Assembly: GCF_012276755.1 (NCBI RefSeq)
Contig: NZ_JAAXKX010000025.1
Coordinates: 1 to 52,383 of the forward strand
Length of the DNA stretch: 52,383 nt
Source: Marichromatium bheemlicum
GTDB taxonomy: Bacteria > Pseudomonadota > Gammaproteobacteria > Chromatiales > Chromatiaceae
Direction of reading: 5' to 3'
Below the pieces are notes generated by a model. It was given only the letters and a program-made list of their open reading frames with translations. It was not told where the DNA came from and made no database searches. A program made the translations under genes and the position numbers. Below are positions 43,957-52,383 of this stretch, piece after piece (the first letter of the stretch is position 1; each line of letters opens with the position of its first letter).

Positions 43957-45240
43957 TCAGCCGGCGATCTCGGCGAATACCTCGGCGGCGGCGTCGAGGG
44001 TTGCCTGGATCTCGGCCTCGCCGTGCTCGATCGAGATGAAGCCCGCCTCGAAGGACGAGGGTGCGAGGTAGATACCGCGCTCGAGCATGCCGTTGAAGAA
44101 GGCCTTGAAGTGCTCTTGGTTGCAGGCCGTCGCCTGGGCGAACCCGGTGACCGGCTCGGCGCTGAAGAACAGGCCGAACATGGCCCCTGCCTGGTTAGTG
44201 GTGAAGGGCACCCCGGCGGCGGCGGCGCGTTCACGCAGCCCGGCGAGCAGCGTGCTGGCGGCGGTGGTGAGACGGTCGTAGAACCCCGGCTCGCTGATCA
44301 GCTCGAGGGTCTTGAGTCCGGCGGCCATGGCGATCGGATTACCCGAGAGGGTGCCGGCCTGATAGACCGGACCGACCGGGGAGACGTACTCCATGATCTC
44401 GCGCTTGCCACCGAAGGCACCGACCGGCATGCCGCCGCCGATGACCTTGCCGAGGGTGGTGAGGTCGGGGGTGATGCCGAAGTGTCCCTGAGCGCCACCG
44501 AGCGAGACGCGGAAGCCGGTCATGACCTCGTCGAAGATGAGCACCGCGCCGTGCTCGGTGCAGACCTCGCGCAGTCCTTCGAGGAAGCCCGGGACCGGCG
44601 GGATGCAGTTCATGTTGCCGGCCACCGGCTCGACGATGATGCAGGCGATCTCCGAGCCGATCTTGGCAAAGGTCTCGCGCACCGCGTCGATGTCGTTGTA
44701 GGGCAGGGTGATGGTCAGCTCGGCGAGTGCGGCGGGGACGCCGGGGGAGTTGGGCTCACCGAAGGTCAGGGCGCCGGAGCCGGCCTTGACCAGCAGCGAG
44801 TCGACGTGGCCGTGGTAGCAGCCCTCGAACTTCACCACCTTGTCACGACCGGTGTAGCCACGCGCCAGGCGCAGTGCGCTCATGGTCGCCTCGGTGCCGG
44901 AGCTGACCATACGCACCATCTCCATGCTCGGCACCAGCTTGCAGACGGTGTCGGCCATCTGGGTCTCGAGCTCGGTCGGGGCGCCGAAGGACAGACCCTT
45001 GCGCATCCGCTCCTCGACCGTGGCCAGCACCGCGGGGTGGGCGTGGCCGAGGATCATCGGCCCCCAGGAGCCGACATAGTCGACATAGCGCTTGCCGTCG
45101 GCGTCGTAGGCATAGGCACCCTCGGCGCGCTCGAAGAACACCGGGTCGCCGCCGACGCCTCGGAAGGCGCGCACCGGCGAGTTGACACCGCCGGGGATGT
45201 GGCGCTGCGCGGCTTCGAAGAGTGCATGGGATCGGCTCAT
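43957..45240 (-). CDS. hemL: Glutamate-1-semialdehyde 2,1-aminomutase
   Basis: A 427-residue PLP enzyme that makes 5-aminolevulinate for haem and bacteriochlorophyll. The N-terminus [20 protein letters not shown] is diagnostic. [20 protein letters not shown] is the cofactor Asp region, and the Schiff-base lysine is near residue 265 in [16 protein letters not shown]. Its start codon overlaps the thiE stop by one base (ATGA). The thiD-thiE-hemL order is common in gammaproteobacteria. Confidence 0.97.
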   Translation of the reverse strand: MSRSHALFEAAQRHIPGGVNSPVRAFRGVGGDPVFFERAEGAYAYDADGKRYVDYVGSWGPMILGHAHPAVLATVEERMRKGLSFGAPTELETQMADTVCKLVPSMEMVRMVSSGTEATMSALRLARGYTGRDKVVKFEGCYHGHVDSLLVKAGSGALTFGEPNSPGVPAALAELTITLPYNDIDAVRETFAKIGSEIACIIVEPVAGNMNCIPPVPGFLEGLREVCTEHGAVLIFDEVMTGFRVSLGGAQGHFGITPDLTTLGKVIGGGMPVGAFGGKREIMEYVSPVGPVYQAGTLSGNPIAMAAGLKTLELISEPGFYDRLTTAASTLLAGLRERAAAAGVPFTTNQAGAMFGLFFSAEPVTGFAQATACNQEHFKAFFNGMLERGIYLAPSSFEAGFISIEHGEAEIQATLDAAAEVFAEIAG

Positions 45241-45878
45241 CAGGAAGACTCCTTGGGGAACAGTGAAGTGTAGGCGCGGGCCGCGGCACCGATGTCCGGC
45301 GCCGTGAAGACTCCGCTGACGACGGCGAGCATGTCCGCCCCCGCCGCGATCAGCAAACCGCCATTTTGTGGTGTGATCCCCCCGATCGCAACTCGCGGCA
45401 GCGGGATTTCGCGCCGCGCGGCGGTGAGCAGCGCCGGGGTGGCGCGCACCGCCGCGGGCTTGGTCGGCGAGGCGAAGAAGCTGCCGAAGGCGACATAGCT
45501 CGCCCCGGCCGCCGCGGCCTGGTGGGCGCGCTCGAGGTCGTCGTAGCAGGACACGCCGATGATCGCTTGCGCCCCGAGCAGGGCGCGGGCGGCGCGCGGG
45601 TCGCCGTCCTCGCGCCCGAGGTGGACGCCGTCGGCGGCGATGCGTGCGGCGAGCGCGATATCATCGTTGATGATCAACCGCGCGCCGCCGGCGCGGCAGC
45701 AGGCAAGCAGTGCGCGAGCCTGTTGTTCGCGCGCGTGCGCGTGCGCGTGCGCCCCTTTGTCACGATACTGGATCAGCCGAGCGCCGCCGGCGATGGCCTC
45801 GGCCACGCACGCGGTGAGTGCGCGGGGGGCGGTAGTGGTGGGGGTGATGGCATAAAGCCCGCGCAATGCCTGGCTCAT
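45240..45878 (-). CDS. thiE: Thiamine-phosphate synthase
   Basis: A 212-residue TIM-barrel enzyme joining HMP-pyrophosphate and thiazole phosphate. Motifs are [31 protein letters not shown] and [14 protein letters not shown], then [13 protein letters not shown] run of alternating Ala-His ([10 protein letters not shown]) near residue 50 comes from a short GCGCAC DNA repeat in a surface loop. The start overlaps the thiD stop by 4 bases. No TPP riboswitch was recognised upstream of the operon. Confidence 0.95.
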   Translation of the reverse strand: MSQALRGLYAITPTTTAPRALTACVAEAIAGGARLIQYRDKGAHAHAHAREQQARALLACCRAGGARLIINDDIALAARIAADGVHLGREDGDPRAARALLGAQAIIGVSCYDDLERAHQAAAAGASYVAFGSFFASPTKPAAVRATPALLTAARREIPLPRVAIGGITPQNGGLLIAAGADMLAVVSGVFTAPDIGAAARAYTSLFPKESS

Positions 45879-46672
45879 GGGTGTCGCAGGGCGTAGAAGC
45901 GGTTGGGGGTGAGTTGGCAGCGTCCGGTGCGGAAGGCCTGGTCGAGGGTGTTCCAGGTGTACTCCTGGGCCCCGGCTACCGCCTCGACCATCGACTCGCC
46001 CCTGGCCAGGCGCACCGCGATGGCGCTCGCCAGGGTGCAGCCGGAGCCGTGGTACTCGCCCGCTAGCCGTGGCCAGTGCCACTCATGTCGTGCGCCACTG
46101 CGTCCGTAGAGACGGTTGGTGACCTGCTCGGTGCTGTCGTGGGTGCCGGTGATCAGCACCCAGCGCGCGCCGGTGGCGAGCAGCCGCTCGGCGCACTGGT
46201 CGGGTGACTGGTGATCGGTGAGGGTGCGGGCCTCGGGCAGGTTGGGGGTCACCAGGGTGCTGCGTGCGATCAGGTTGTGACGCAGCTGATTGAGCACCGC
46301 GGCATCGGCGACGCGCTGACCGGTCCCCGAGGCGAGCACCGGGTCGAGCACCAGTGGCAGCTCGGGGTGCTCGTCGGCGAGGGTGGAGATCACGCGCACC
46401 GCGCGCGAGCTGCCGAGCAGCCCGATCTTGATCGCGCGTGGTGCGCTATCAGCGATCAGGGTGCGGCACTGGGCCTCGAGCTGCTCGCCCGGCTGGGCAT
46501 GGATGGCGCGCACGCCGCAGGTGTCCTGATCGGTCAGCGCGCTGATCGCGCTCACCGCGAAACCGCCGTGTGCGGCGATCGTCTCGGCATCGGCCATGAT
46601 GCCGGCGCCACCGCTCGGGTCGTGTCCGCCGATGCAGAGCACCACCGCTCGCTCAGCGCTGTCATTGATCAT
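45875..46672 (-). CDS. thiD: Hydroxymethylpyrimidine/phosphomethylpyrimidine kinase
   Basis: A 265-residue ribokinase-like enzyme phosphorylating HMP and HMP-P. Motifs are LCIGGHDPSGGAGIMAD near the N-terminus, IKIGLLGS, LVLDPVLASGTG, LVTPNLPEA and the anion-hole segment EYHGSGCTLASAIA. ATG 46672 starts the family-like sequence; the frame extends upstream without family character. First gene of thiD-thiE-hemL. Confidence 0.95.
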   Translation of the reverse strand: MINDSAERAVVLCIGGHDPSGGAGIMADAETIAAHGGFAVSAISALTDQDTCGVRAIHAQPGEQLEAQCRTLIADSAPRAIKIGLLGSSRAVRVISTLADEHPELPLVLDPVLASGTGQRVADAAVLNQLRHNLIARSTLVTPNLPEARTLTDHQSPDQCAERLLATGARWVLITGTHDSTEQVTNRLYGRSGARHEWHWPRLAGEYHGSGCTLASAIAVRLARGESMVEAVAGAQEYTWNTLDQAFRTGRCQLTPNRFYALRHP

Positions 46673-46975
46673 TCGAGATATCTCCGCGAGAGGCCCCGCG
46701 CGCTGGCGCGGGGCGTGGTGGCCGACAACAGCGCGGCGGCCATCGGTTGACGCCGGTGACAGGCGCGGGCAGCCGGCGGCGACGGACCGTTGACGTCGTC
46801 GACACGGCTGCTGGCCAACGCTGCCCGGCATACTGGTGTGCGCCCGTCGTGGCGGTCATCGGCGTTGAAAGCCGCAGGGTCTCCCCCGATTCTGTTCATT
46901 CGGTATTTAACCGCGCGCGCCGGCTGGGTGTCGACACCGGGCCGCTCGACGCGGGGAAACGCGAGGCTGTAACCG
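46673..46975. other. Divergent intergenic region thiD/rubredoxin
   Basis: 303 bases without a supported gene. An inverted CGCGCGCTGGCGCGG-type stretch lies near 46697-46712. No TPP riboswitch core was recognised on either strand. Confidence 0.5.
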
Positions 46976-47140
46976 ATGAAGACCTATCTCTGTATCGTCT
47001 GCGGGTTGATCTACGACGAGGCCGAGGGCTGGCCCGAGGACGGCATTGCCCCTGGTACCCGTTGGGCCGATGTGCCGGCCGATTGGCGCTGTCCGGAGTG
47101 CGGGGCGGGGAAGGAGGATTTCGAGATGGTCGAGGTCTGA
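46976..47140 (+). CDS. Rubredoxin
   Basis: A 54-residue rubredoxin, a one-iron electron carrier. The four iron ligands are Cys6 and Cys9 ([12 protein letters not shown]) and Cys39 and Cys42 ([14 protein letters not shown]). The aromatic core residues Tyr4, Trp30 and Trp37 are kept. GAGG precedes the ATG by about 9 bases. Rubredoxin divergent to thiD is a frequent arrangement in gammaproteobacteria. Its redox partner is not in the window. Confidence 0.96.
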   Translation: MKTYLCIVCGLIYDEAEGWPEDGIAPGTRWADVPADWRCPECGAGKEDFEMVEV

Positions 47141-47211
47141 GACCCCGTCCGATCGAAGGGGTTGGGTCGAGTGGCGGTCACTGGGCCGTGTTCTCGGCTA
47201 CACTCCCTGAC

Positions 47212-47715
47212 ATGGAAGTCCTTACCCGCCCATCACCCCCCGCCGAAGCGCCCTGCGGTGAACTCGTCACCCTGGCGCGGCGCTACTGTGCCCTGATCGA
47301 GTCCTCGACCCGGGGGGCGCTGCATTGGTTGCCCGAGGTCGCCGAGCTACTGCCTCGGCTGCAGGCGCTGATGGCCTCATTGAGCGCCAGCGGGTTGAAT
47401 GCCGGACATGTCCCCCCGGTCGATCTCGACGCCCGCTTCGAGCTCTTCTCCCACCTGCATCGCCTGCTTGCCGATCGTGATGGTTATTGGCTCGAGTTCG
47501 ATCTCGCCAGCGAGGGGCGCGAGGCGATGTCCGGCAGCCTCGCCGATGACCTCACCGATATTTATTGCGAACTCAAGGGTGGGTTGTGCGCCTACGACGC
47601 GGATCCGGAGTGGGCGTTGGCGGCTTGGTGTGCCGGCTACGAGCTGCACTGGGCTCGCCATCTGCTCGACGCCGAACGCCATCTCTCGATGCTGATCGCC
47701 GACGGACGTCTCTGA
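47212..47715 (+). CDS. DUF5063-like protein
   Basis: A 167-residue soluble helical protein. LVTLARRYCALIES near the N-terminus, HWLPEVAELLPRLQALM, the conserved SLADDLTDIYCELKGGL and the HWARHLLDAERHLSML end fit my memory of DUF5063, of unknown function. A TACACT -10-like box ends only 7 bases before the ATG, so the message might be nearly leaderless. Confidence 0.72.
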   Translation: MEVLTRPSPPAEAPCGELVTLARRYCALIESSTRGALHWLPEVAELLPRLQALMASLSASGLNAGHVPPVDLDARFELFSHLHRLLADRDGYWLEFDLASEGREAMSGSLADDLTDIYCELKGGLCAYDADPEWALAAWCAGYELHWARHLLDAERHLSMLIADGRL

Positions 47716-47812
47716 TCGGCGTGTCTACCTTGCACTTGCTGGATGACCCCGGTGGCTTTTGCTATGCTCGAAAGCCATTTTTTCCGTTTTCTGAAGAAGA
47801 GGTTCGCCCCAC

Positions 47813-48175
47813 ATGTCCGCAGCGCTCACCGACGCGGAGCTGACCCTGACGGCGCCGGCCCAGGCGAAGATGCAGGAGTTGTTTTCACAGGTCGACGCGA
47901 CCGTGCAGGGGGTGCGTGTGTTCGCCTCGCCCGGCGGCTGTAGCGGCGTCAGCTTCGGCATGACCTTTACCGATGCCGTCAACGACAACGACGGCGTGCT
48001 CGAGTGCGACGGCTTCAAGGTCGTGGTCGACGACGGTACCCTCGAATATCTGCGTGGCGTCGAGATCGACTTCTCCGACGATGGCGAGGGTTCGGCTACC
48101 TTCGTCTTCAACAACCTCCCCCAGCTCCCGGGTGGTGGTTGTTCCAGCTGCGGTTCCGGTGGCGGTTGCAGCTGA
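47813..48175 (+). CDS. IscA/HesB-type iron-sulfur protein with a CSSC tail
   Basis: A 120-residue A-type Fe-S carrier-like protein. The first conserved cysteine is Cys43 in SPGGCSGVSFGM. The usual C-terminal CGCGSSF is replaced by GGGCSSCGSGGGCS (Cys110, Cys113, Cys119), and there is an extra Cys65. The fold pattern (LTLTAPAQAKMQEL ... DDGTLEYLRGVEIDF) is otherwise typical. It may carry a cluster with altered ligation. A second, canonical A-type protein (ErpA) lies 2.5 kb downstream. Confidence 0.85.
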   Translation: MSAALTDAELTLTAPAQAKMQELFSQVDATVQGVRVFASPGGCSGVSFGMTFTDAVNDNDGVLECDGFKVVVDDGTLEYLRGVEIDFSDDGEGSATFVFNNLPQLPGGGCSSCGSGGGCS

Positions 48176-48495
48176 TCCTTCCCCGGATTCGGGCGCGCCG
48201 GTTCCGTCCGGCGGCCGCGATCGCCTAGGCGGCGGTCCGTACATCGATCCCATGCGGGATGCGCACGCATCCCGTGTCCGTCCGCCGCACCCCATGGCTG
48301 GCGTGATCTCGTACCCATCGTGTCCTTCCCGCGTCGGGTTGATCCGGCAGCCGGGGCCCGGCCCCCATCTGTCGCGCGCGTCGGTGCCTGACGAGGGCTG
48401 TGTCGCCCGTAGCCGCGCGTCGTCTTGCATTCTATCTATACAGTGGATTCTCGTCGTGTGCGGCCCGCCGCAGGTCCGTGCATGGAGGCTTGAGC
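48176..48495. other. Intergenic region upstream of argC
   Basis: 320 bases without a supported gene. It contains the hairpin at 48255-48274. A TATACA-like box near 48437 has no good -35 partner at the right distance. The argC ribosome binding site is GGAGGCTTGAGC. Confidence 0.5.
48255..48274 (+). terminator. Hairpin after the IscA-like gene
   Basis: Perfect 8-bp stem CGGGATGC/GCATCCCG with a 4-base loop, about 80 bases after the stop codon. No T-run follows, so the terminator role is tentative. Confidence 0.45.
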
Positions 48496-49527
48496 ATGTT
48501 TAAGGTTGGTATCGTTGGTGGCACCGGGTATACCGGGGCCGAGTTGCTACGCATCCTGGCGCCTCACCCCGAGGTAGAGATCGCGGTCATCACCTCACGA
48601 GGTGAGGCCGGGGTGCCGGTCGCCGAGCTGTTTCCGCATCTGCGTGGTCATGTCGACCTGTGCTTTACCGCGCCCGATCCCGAGATCCTCGCCGATTGCG
48701 ATCTGGTGTTCTTCGCCACCCCCAACGGGACGGCGATGAAGCTGGTCCCCGAGCTGCTGGCGCGCGGTACCCGGGTGATCGACCTCGCTGCCGATTTCCG
48801 TATCAAGGATATCGCCGAGTGGGAGCGCTGGTATGGGATGTCGCACGCCTGCCCCGAGCTGGTGGCCGAGGCCGTCTATGGCCTGCCCGAGGTCAACCGT
48901 GATCAGATCCGCGAGGCACGTCTGGTGGCCAACCCCGGCTGTTATCCGACGGCGGTGACCCTCGGGTTGTTGCCCTTGCTCGAGGCCGGCGTGGTCGACC
49001 CGTCGTGGTTGATTGCCGATGGTAAATCGGGGGTCAGCGGGGCCGGGCGCAAGGCCAAGGTCGGTCAGCTGATGGCCGAGGTCGGCGAGAGCTTCAAGGC
49101 CTATGCCGCCGGTGGCCACCGCCACGGCCCGGAGATCACCCAGAACCTGAACGGCGTCGCCGCCGCGCCGGTTAATCTCACCTTCGTGCCTCACTTGGTG
49201 CCGATGGTGCGCGGCATCGAGGCCACGCTCTACGCTCGCGAACTCGAGCCGGGCCGGGACCTGGAGGCGATCTATGCGCGCCGTTATGCCAGCGAGCCCT
49301 TCGTCGACCTGATGCCGGCCGGCTCGCACCCCGAGACCCGTACCGTACGCGGCTCCAACCTGTGTCGTATCGCCGTCACCCGTCAGGGCGCGAGCGGTGT
49401 CGTCGTGGTCCAGTCGGTGATCGACAATCTGGTCAAGGGTGCTGCCGGTCAGGCGGTGCAGAACATGAACCTGATGCTCGGGCTCGATGAGGCACTCGGG
49501 CTCGGCGCCTTGGCGCTGCTACCCTGA
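48496..49527 (+). CDS. argC: N-acetyl-gamma-glutamyl-phosphate reductase
   Basis: A 343-residue NADPH-dependent reductase of arginine synthesis. The nucleotide-binding loop is [16 protein letters not shown], the catalytic Cys is in [13 protein letters not shown] near residue 150, and the active-site His is in [12 protein letters not shown]. Length and start (GGAGG upstream) are typical. The DUF6776-like gene follows after 7 bases. Confidence 0.97.
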   Translation: MFKVGIVGGTGYTGAELLRILAPHPEVEIAVITSRGEAGVPVAELFPHLRGHVDLCFTAPDPEILADCDLVFFATPNGTAMKLVPELLARGTRVIDLAADFRIKDIAEWERWYGMSHACPELVAEAVYGLPEVNRDQIREARLVANPGCYPTAVTLGLLPLLEAGVVDPSWLIADGKSGVSGAGRKAKVGQLMAEVGESFKAYAAGGHRHGPEITQNLNGVAAAPVNLTFVPHLVPMVRGIEATLYARELEPGRDLEAIYARRYASEPFVDLMPAGSHPETRTVRGSNLCRIAVTRQGASGVVVVQSVIDNLVKGAAGQAVQNMNLMLGLDEALGLGALALLP

Positions 49528-49534
49528 GCGGCCG

Positions 49535-50233
49535 ATGGCGAGCGGTGGCGGGCGTCCTGATCGATTGTTCGCGCTGCTCGCCGGGGTCGGCCTCATGGCG
49601 TTTACCTTCGGGGTCGGCTACGAGTTCGGGCGTATTCCGGCGCGGACCCTGCTCGAGCCGCAATTGGCCGCACGCACGGTCGAGCGCGAGACGCTGCAGC
49701 GCGAACTCGATGCCGCCCGCCAGCAGGCCCTGATCCTCGCGCGTGAACGCATTATCGAGCGCGAGACGGTGCAGGGGCTGCAGCAGCGGTTGGAGGTGGC
49801 GCAGGCGGTCCGACTCGAGCAGGCACGCGAGCTGTCCTACCTCAAGCGTCTGGTCCTGGCCGGCGACAAGGGGGCAGTGCGCGCCCACGACCTGCGCCTG
49901 TCGGCGCTGTCACAGCCCGGTCGATACGGCTATGACTTCCTCCTCACCCAGCTCGTCGATGGGGTCGGTCGGGTCCAGGGGCGGGTGAGTCTGGTGGTCG
50001 AGGGGGTGATGGTCGGTGCGGGCGCCGAGCCGGTGCGCTGGTCGCTCGACGAACTTGACGCCGAGCCGGCGGCGATCGCCATGGACTTCGAGCACTATCA
50101 GCACTGCTCGGGCTGGCTCGAGTTGCCCGAGGGGTTTGTCCCGCAGTTGGTCGTTATCCGGGTCGAGCCGTCCGGCGAACACCTGGCCGCGACCAGTGCC
50201 TCCTTCCCTTGGCCGTTGCGGCTGGCCGATTAG
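49535..50233 (+). CDS. Membrane-anchored coiled-coil protein (DUF6776-like)
   Basis: A 232-residue protein with one N-terminal membrane helix (LFALLAGVGLMAFTFGVGYEF), a coiled coil of about 60 residues and a C-terminal beta-rich domain of about 110 residues. I recall this type between argC and erpA in gammaproteobacteria as DUF6776. It probably sits in the inner membrane with the soluble part in the periplasm. Function unknown. Confidence 0.72.
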   Translation: MASGGGRPDRLFALLAGVGLMAFTFGVGYEFGRIPARTLLEPQLAARTVERETLQRELDAARQQALILARERIIERETVQGLQQRLEVAQAVRLEQARELSYLKRLVLAGDKGAVRAHDLRLSALSQPGRYGYDFLLTQLVDGVGRVQGRVSLVVEGVMVGAGAEPVRWSLDELDAEPAAIAMDFEHYQHCSGWLELPEGFVPQLVVIRVEPSGEHLAATSASFPWPLRLAD

Positions 50234-50326
50234 GCGTCAAGCGTCCCGGTGACCGTCATGGTTGAAGCCAGGGTCGGTGGGACGCATCTCGACGGGCATC
50301 ACCATCGTTATGAGGATTCCCGTGTC

Positions 50327-50677
50327 ATGAGCGCCGATGCCGCTACCGATGCTCCACTGATCTTCACCCCATCGGCTGCCTCGAAGGTGGCGGAGCTGAT
50401 CGCCGATGAGGGCAATCCGGGGCTGATGCTGCGCGTCTATATCCAGGGCGGCGGTTGCTCGGGGTTTCAGTACGGCTTCACCTTCGAGGAGCATACCGAG
50501 GAGGGTGATACCGAGGTCGTAACCGATGGGGTCAAGCTGCTCGTCGATCCGATGAGCATGCAATATCTGATGGGGGCCGAGATCGACTACACCGAGGGCC
50601 TGCACGGCGCCCAGTTCGTGATCCGCAACCCCAACGCCACCACTACCTGTGGCTGCGGGTCCTCGTTCTCGGCCTGA
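50327..50677 (+). CDS. erpA: Iron-sulfur cluster insertion protein ErpA
   Basis: A 116-residue A-type carrier, close to ErpA length. The three cluster cysteines are present: Cys44 in [12 protein letters not shown], and Cys108 and Cys110 in [11 protein letters not shown]. It delivers Fe-S clusters to apoproteins, including those of isoprenoid synthesis and respiration. ATG 50327 was chosen over the upstream in-frame ATG at 50249, whose extension is His-rich and not family-like. Confidence 0.95.
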   Translation: MSADAATDAPLIFTPSAASKVAELIADEGNPGLMLRVYIQGGGCSGFQYGFTFEEHTEEGDTEVVTDGVKLLVDPMSMQYLMGAEIDYTEGLHGAQFVIRNPNATTTCGCGSSFSA

Positions 50678-50683
50678 GCCGGT

Positions 50684-50938
50684 TCAGCGCGTCCCAGTGG
50701 AGGGGGCGGGGTCGTCGTTCAGGTCCGCTTGCAGCGGTGGGAGCTCCAGCGGGATGACACGCGCATCGGTGTCGACCGCTTGAGGGCCGCCCTGGGGCAT
50801 GTGCTCAAACCACCAGTAGACACCGTAACCGCTCCCGCCGAGTACTGCTAGCAGCAGTAGGGTTGGGAGTACGCGTGGTCCGCGTCTGCGGCGGGGCCGT
50901 AGCGAGATATCGCTCTGCCTGAATTTGTAGTCGCGCAT
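50684..50938 (-). CDS. Small single-pass membrane protein
   Basis: An 84-residue protein. The basic N-terminus (SLRPRRRRGPRVLP) precedes one membrane helix (TLLLLAVLGGSGYGVYWWF) and an acidic, proline-rich tail. By the positive-inside rule the tail would be periplasmic. I do not recognise a family. It converges on erpA with a 6-base gap. Confidence 0.65.
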   Translation of the reverse strand: MRDYKFRQSDISLRPRRRRGPRVLPTLLLLAVLGGSGYGVYWWFEHMPQGGPQAVDTDARVIPLELPPLQADLNDDPAPSTGTR

Positions 50939-50999
50939 AATCTTTATGTTTTACAATGGGATAGGGCTTTATTTTCGAATACTAGTGTAGTCTCAAAGC

Positions 51000-51019
51000 C
51001 CGTCCTCTCACAAGGACGG
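51000..51019 (+). other. Small hairpin in the tyrS leader region
   Basis: Perfect 7-bp stem CCGTCCT/AGGACGG with a 6-base loop, 110 bases upstream of tyrS. No T-box features were found, so a role in regulation is unproven. Confidence 0.4.
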
Positions 51020-51129
51020 TTGGTGGCGTCGATGAACGCGGGCGATTGCGCTTGAGTCCCCTTGGGTGGCGTCGTAGGCTCTTCCCTTTGCGTCCAAGGG
51101 CGCGCCATAGCTGAGAAGACACGATAACG

Positions 51130-52332
51130 ATGGAAGCACTCGACCACGCCCTCGCGCTCATCAAGCGCGGTACCGATGAGATCCTCGTCGAGGATCTGTT
51201 GCGCAAGAAGCTCGCGCGTGGAGGGTCGCTACGCATCAAGGCCGGGTTCGATCCGACCGCGCCCGATCTGCACCTCGGTCATACGGTGCTGATCAACAAG
51301 CTGCGCCAGTTCCAGGACCTCGGCCACGAGGTGTTGTTCTTGATCGGCGATTTCACCGGCATGATCGGCGACCCCAGCGGTAAGAGCGCTACCCGCCCAC
51401 CGCTCACCCGCGAGCAGATCATGGAGAACGCTGCGACCTATCGTGAGCAGGTCTTCAAGATCCTCGACCCCGACCGTACCCAGGTCATCTTCAACTCGCA
51501 GTGGATGGACGAACTCGGGGCCGCCGGGCTGATCCAAATCGCTGCCCGCCACACGGTGGCGCGCATGCTCGAGCGCGACGACTTCGACAAGCGCTACAAG
51601 AGCGGCCAGCCGATCGCCATCCATGAGTTCCTCTATCCGTTGATCCAAGGCTACGACTCCTGTCAGCTCAAGGCCGATGTCGAGCTTGGCGGTACCGATC
51701 AGAAGTTCAACCTCTTGGTGGGGCGTCAGCTGCAAGAGAGCTTTGGTCAGGAGCCGCAGGTGGCGATCACCGTGCCGATCCTCGAGGGGCTCGACGGGGT
51801 GCAGAAGATGTCGAAGTCGCTCGGCAACTATATCGGTATCACCGAGGCGCCCAGCGAGATGTTTGGCAAGATCATGTCGGTGTCCGACACCCTGATGTGG
51901 CGTTACTTCGTGTTGCTCAGCCGACGTGAGATGCGCGAGATCGAGGCTTGGCAACAGGCCGTCGAGGAGGGGGCCAATCCGCGTGACATCAAGTTCGAGC
52001 TGGCGCTCGAGCTGGTGGGGCGCTTCCATGGTCAGGAGGCTGCGCGCCACGCGAAGGAGGAGTTCATCGCGCGCTTCCAGCAGGGGGCGATGCCCGAGGA
52101 GATCGAGTCGCTGGCGGTGGCGCCACAGGCTGATGGTGGGCTGCCGATCGCCAACCTGCTCAAGGAGGCCGGTCTGGTGAAGAGCACCTCTGAGGCGATT
52201 CGCATGATCGGTCAGGGAGCGGTCCGGATTGATGGTGAGCGTATCGAGGATACCCACCTGGTCTGTGCCTCTGGCTCCGAGCACGTCTACCAGGTCGGCA
52301 AGCGCCGCTTCGCGCGCGTGCGCGTTTCATAA
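51130..52332 (+). CDS. tyrS: Tyrosyl-tRNA synthetase
   Basis: A 400-residue class I synthetase of the longer bacterial TyrRS type. The HIGH-like motif is [14 protein letters not shown] near residue 45-55, with the KMSKS loop [14 protein letters not shown] near 230. The tyrosine pocket segment is [20 protein letters not shown], and a C-terminal S4 RNA-binding domain (about 340-400) follows. It charges tRNA-Tyr in the cytosol. The gene is complete and is followed directly by a strong terminator. Confidence 0.97.
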   Translation: MEALDHALALIKRGTDEILVEDLLRKKLARGGSLRIKAGFDPTAPDLHLGHTVLINKLRQFQDLGHEVLFLIGDFTGMIGDPSGKSATRPPLTREQIMENAATYREQVFKILDPDRTQVIFNSQWMDELGAAGLIQIAARHTVARMLERDDFDKRYKSGQPIAIHEFLYPLIQGYDSCQLKADVELGGTDQKFNLLVGRQLQESFGQEPQVAITVPILEGLDGVQKMSKSLGNYIGITEAPSEMFGKIMSVSDTLMWRYFVLLSRREMREIEAWQQAVEEGANPRDIKFELALELVGRFHGQEAARHAKEEFIARFQQGAMPEEIESLAVAPQADGGLPIANLLKEAGLVKSTSEAIRMIGQGAVRIDGERIEDTHLVCASGSEHVYQVGKRRFARVRVS

Positions 52333-52341
52333 GATGCGCGG

Positions 52342-52382
52342 AAGCCCCGTTCCTACTCGAGACGGGTAGGAACGGGGCTTTT
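52342..52382 (+). terminator. Intrinsic terminator of tyrS
   Basis: A perfect 15-bp stem AAGCCCCGTTCCTAC/GTAGGAACGGGGCTT with a 9-base loop, ending in TTTT at the window edge, 9 bases after the stop codon. It is the strongest terminator in the window. Confidence 0.93.
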
Positions 52383-52383
52383 C

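Noticed and set aside
46673-46975. TPP riboswitch upstream of thiD-thiE
   Set aside because: The conserved THI-element core was not found on either strand.
50939-51129. T-box or other amino-acid-responsive leader of tyrS
   Set aside because: Only one small 7-bp hairpin is present, with no T-box sequence or antiterminator, and T-boxes are rare outside Gram-positive bacteria.

Overview
The window is GC-rich chromosomal DNA from a gammaproteobacterium. Gene content and order (glnE-ilvE-zinc finger, lptM-lysA-dapF-DUF484-xerC, hemL-thiE-thiD-rubredoxin, argC-erpA-tyrS) fit the purple sulfur bacteria (Chromatiaceae such as Marichromatium or Allochromatium). That placement is inferred from gene order and recalled protein style, not from a search. 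No rRNA, tRNA, CRISPR array, transposase or phage gene was found.

Layout. 1-6658 holds housekeeping genes: a hexose-6-phosphate epimerase-like protein, glnE, ilvE, a CHCC zinc-finger protein and an MBL hydrolase. 6659-7614 is a gene-free repeat block: three 155-bp units with terminal inverted repeats at an exact 195-bp period, a fourth unit with the same ends but another interior, and heptamer arrays between them. 7615-22718 is a compact array of 17 minus-strand genes. In transcription order these are a double-signalling-domain cytoplasmic chemoreceptor, a triple CheW, CheB, a HEAT-repeat protein, CheR, CheY, CheA, a degenerate STAS protein, a second CheY, a membrane MCP-like protein with a CheZ-like motif, RsbR, RsbS, RsbT, a second RsbT-like ATPase, an RsbX-like phosphatase, a histidine kinase and a single-domain response regulator. 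Most junctions overlap by 1-10 bases. 23182-36424 is mixed housekeeping: the xerC-to-lptM cluster, an HDOD-GAF protein, a secreted LigE-type DNA ligase, a periplasmic cyclophilin, a TerB-like protein, a TauE/SafE exporter, an amidase and a diguanylate cyclase. 36689-43316 is a methylcitrate (propionate) locus, prpE then prpR(GntR)-prpB-prpC-prpD, with visible operators, promoter and terminators. 43957-52383 carries hemL-thiE-thiD, rubredoxin, a DUF5063-like protein, an IscA-like protein, argC, a DUF6776-like protein, erpA and tyrS with a strong terminator at the window edge.

How the genes work together. The 17-gene array appears to couple a chemosensory array of the Vibrio cholerae cluster I/DosM type to an RsbR-RsbS-RsbT stressosome. 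The N-terminus of the histidine kinase looks like the RsbT-binding domain of Bacillus RsbU. This suggests that RsbT released from the stressosome acts on a two-component pair instead of the SigB phosphatase cascade, and no SigB, RsbV or RsbW is present here. This is the best candidate for an undescribed integrated signalling system.

A second theme is repeats. Heptamers of the form CAGYNNN occur in at least five places, including 13.9 perfect copies directly after the prpC stop codon. In the 6.7-7.4 kb block the heptamer phase runs directly into the TTGAACC end of the inverted-repeat units.
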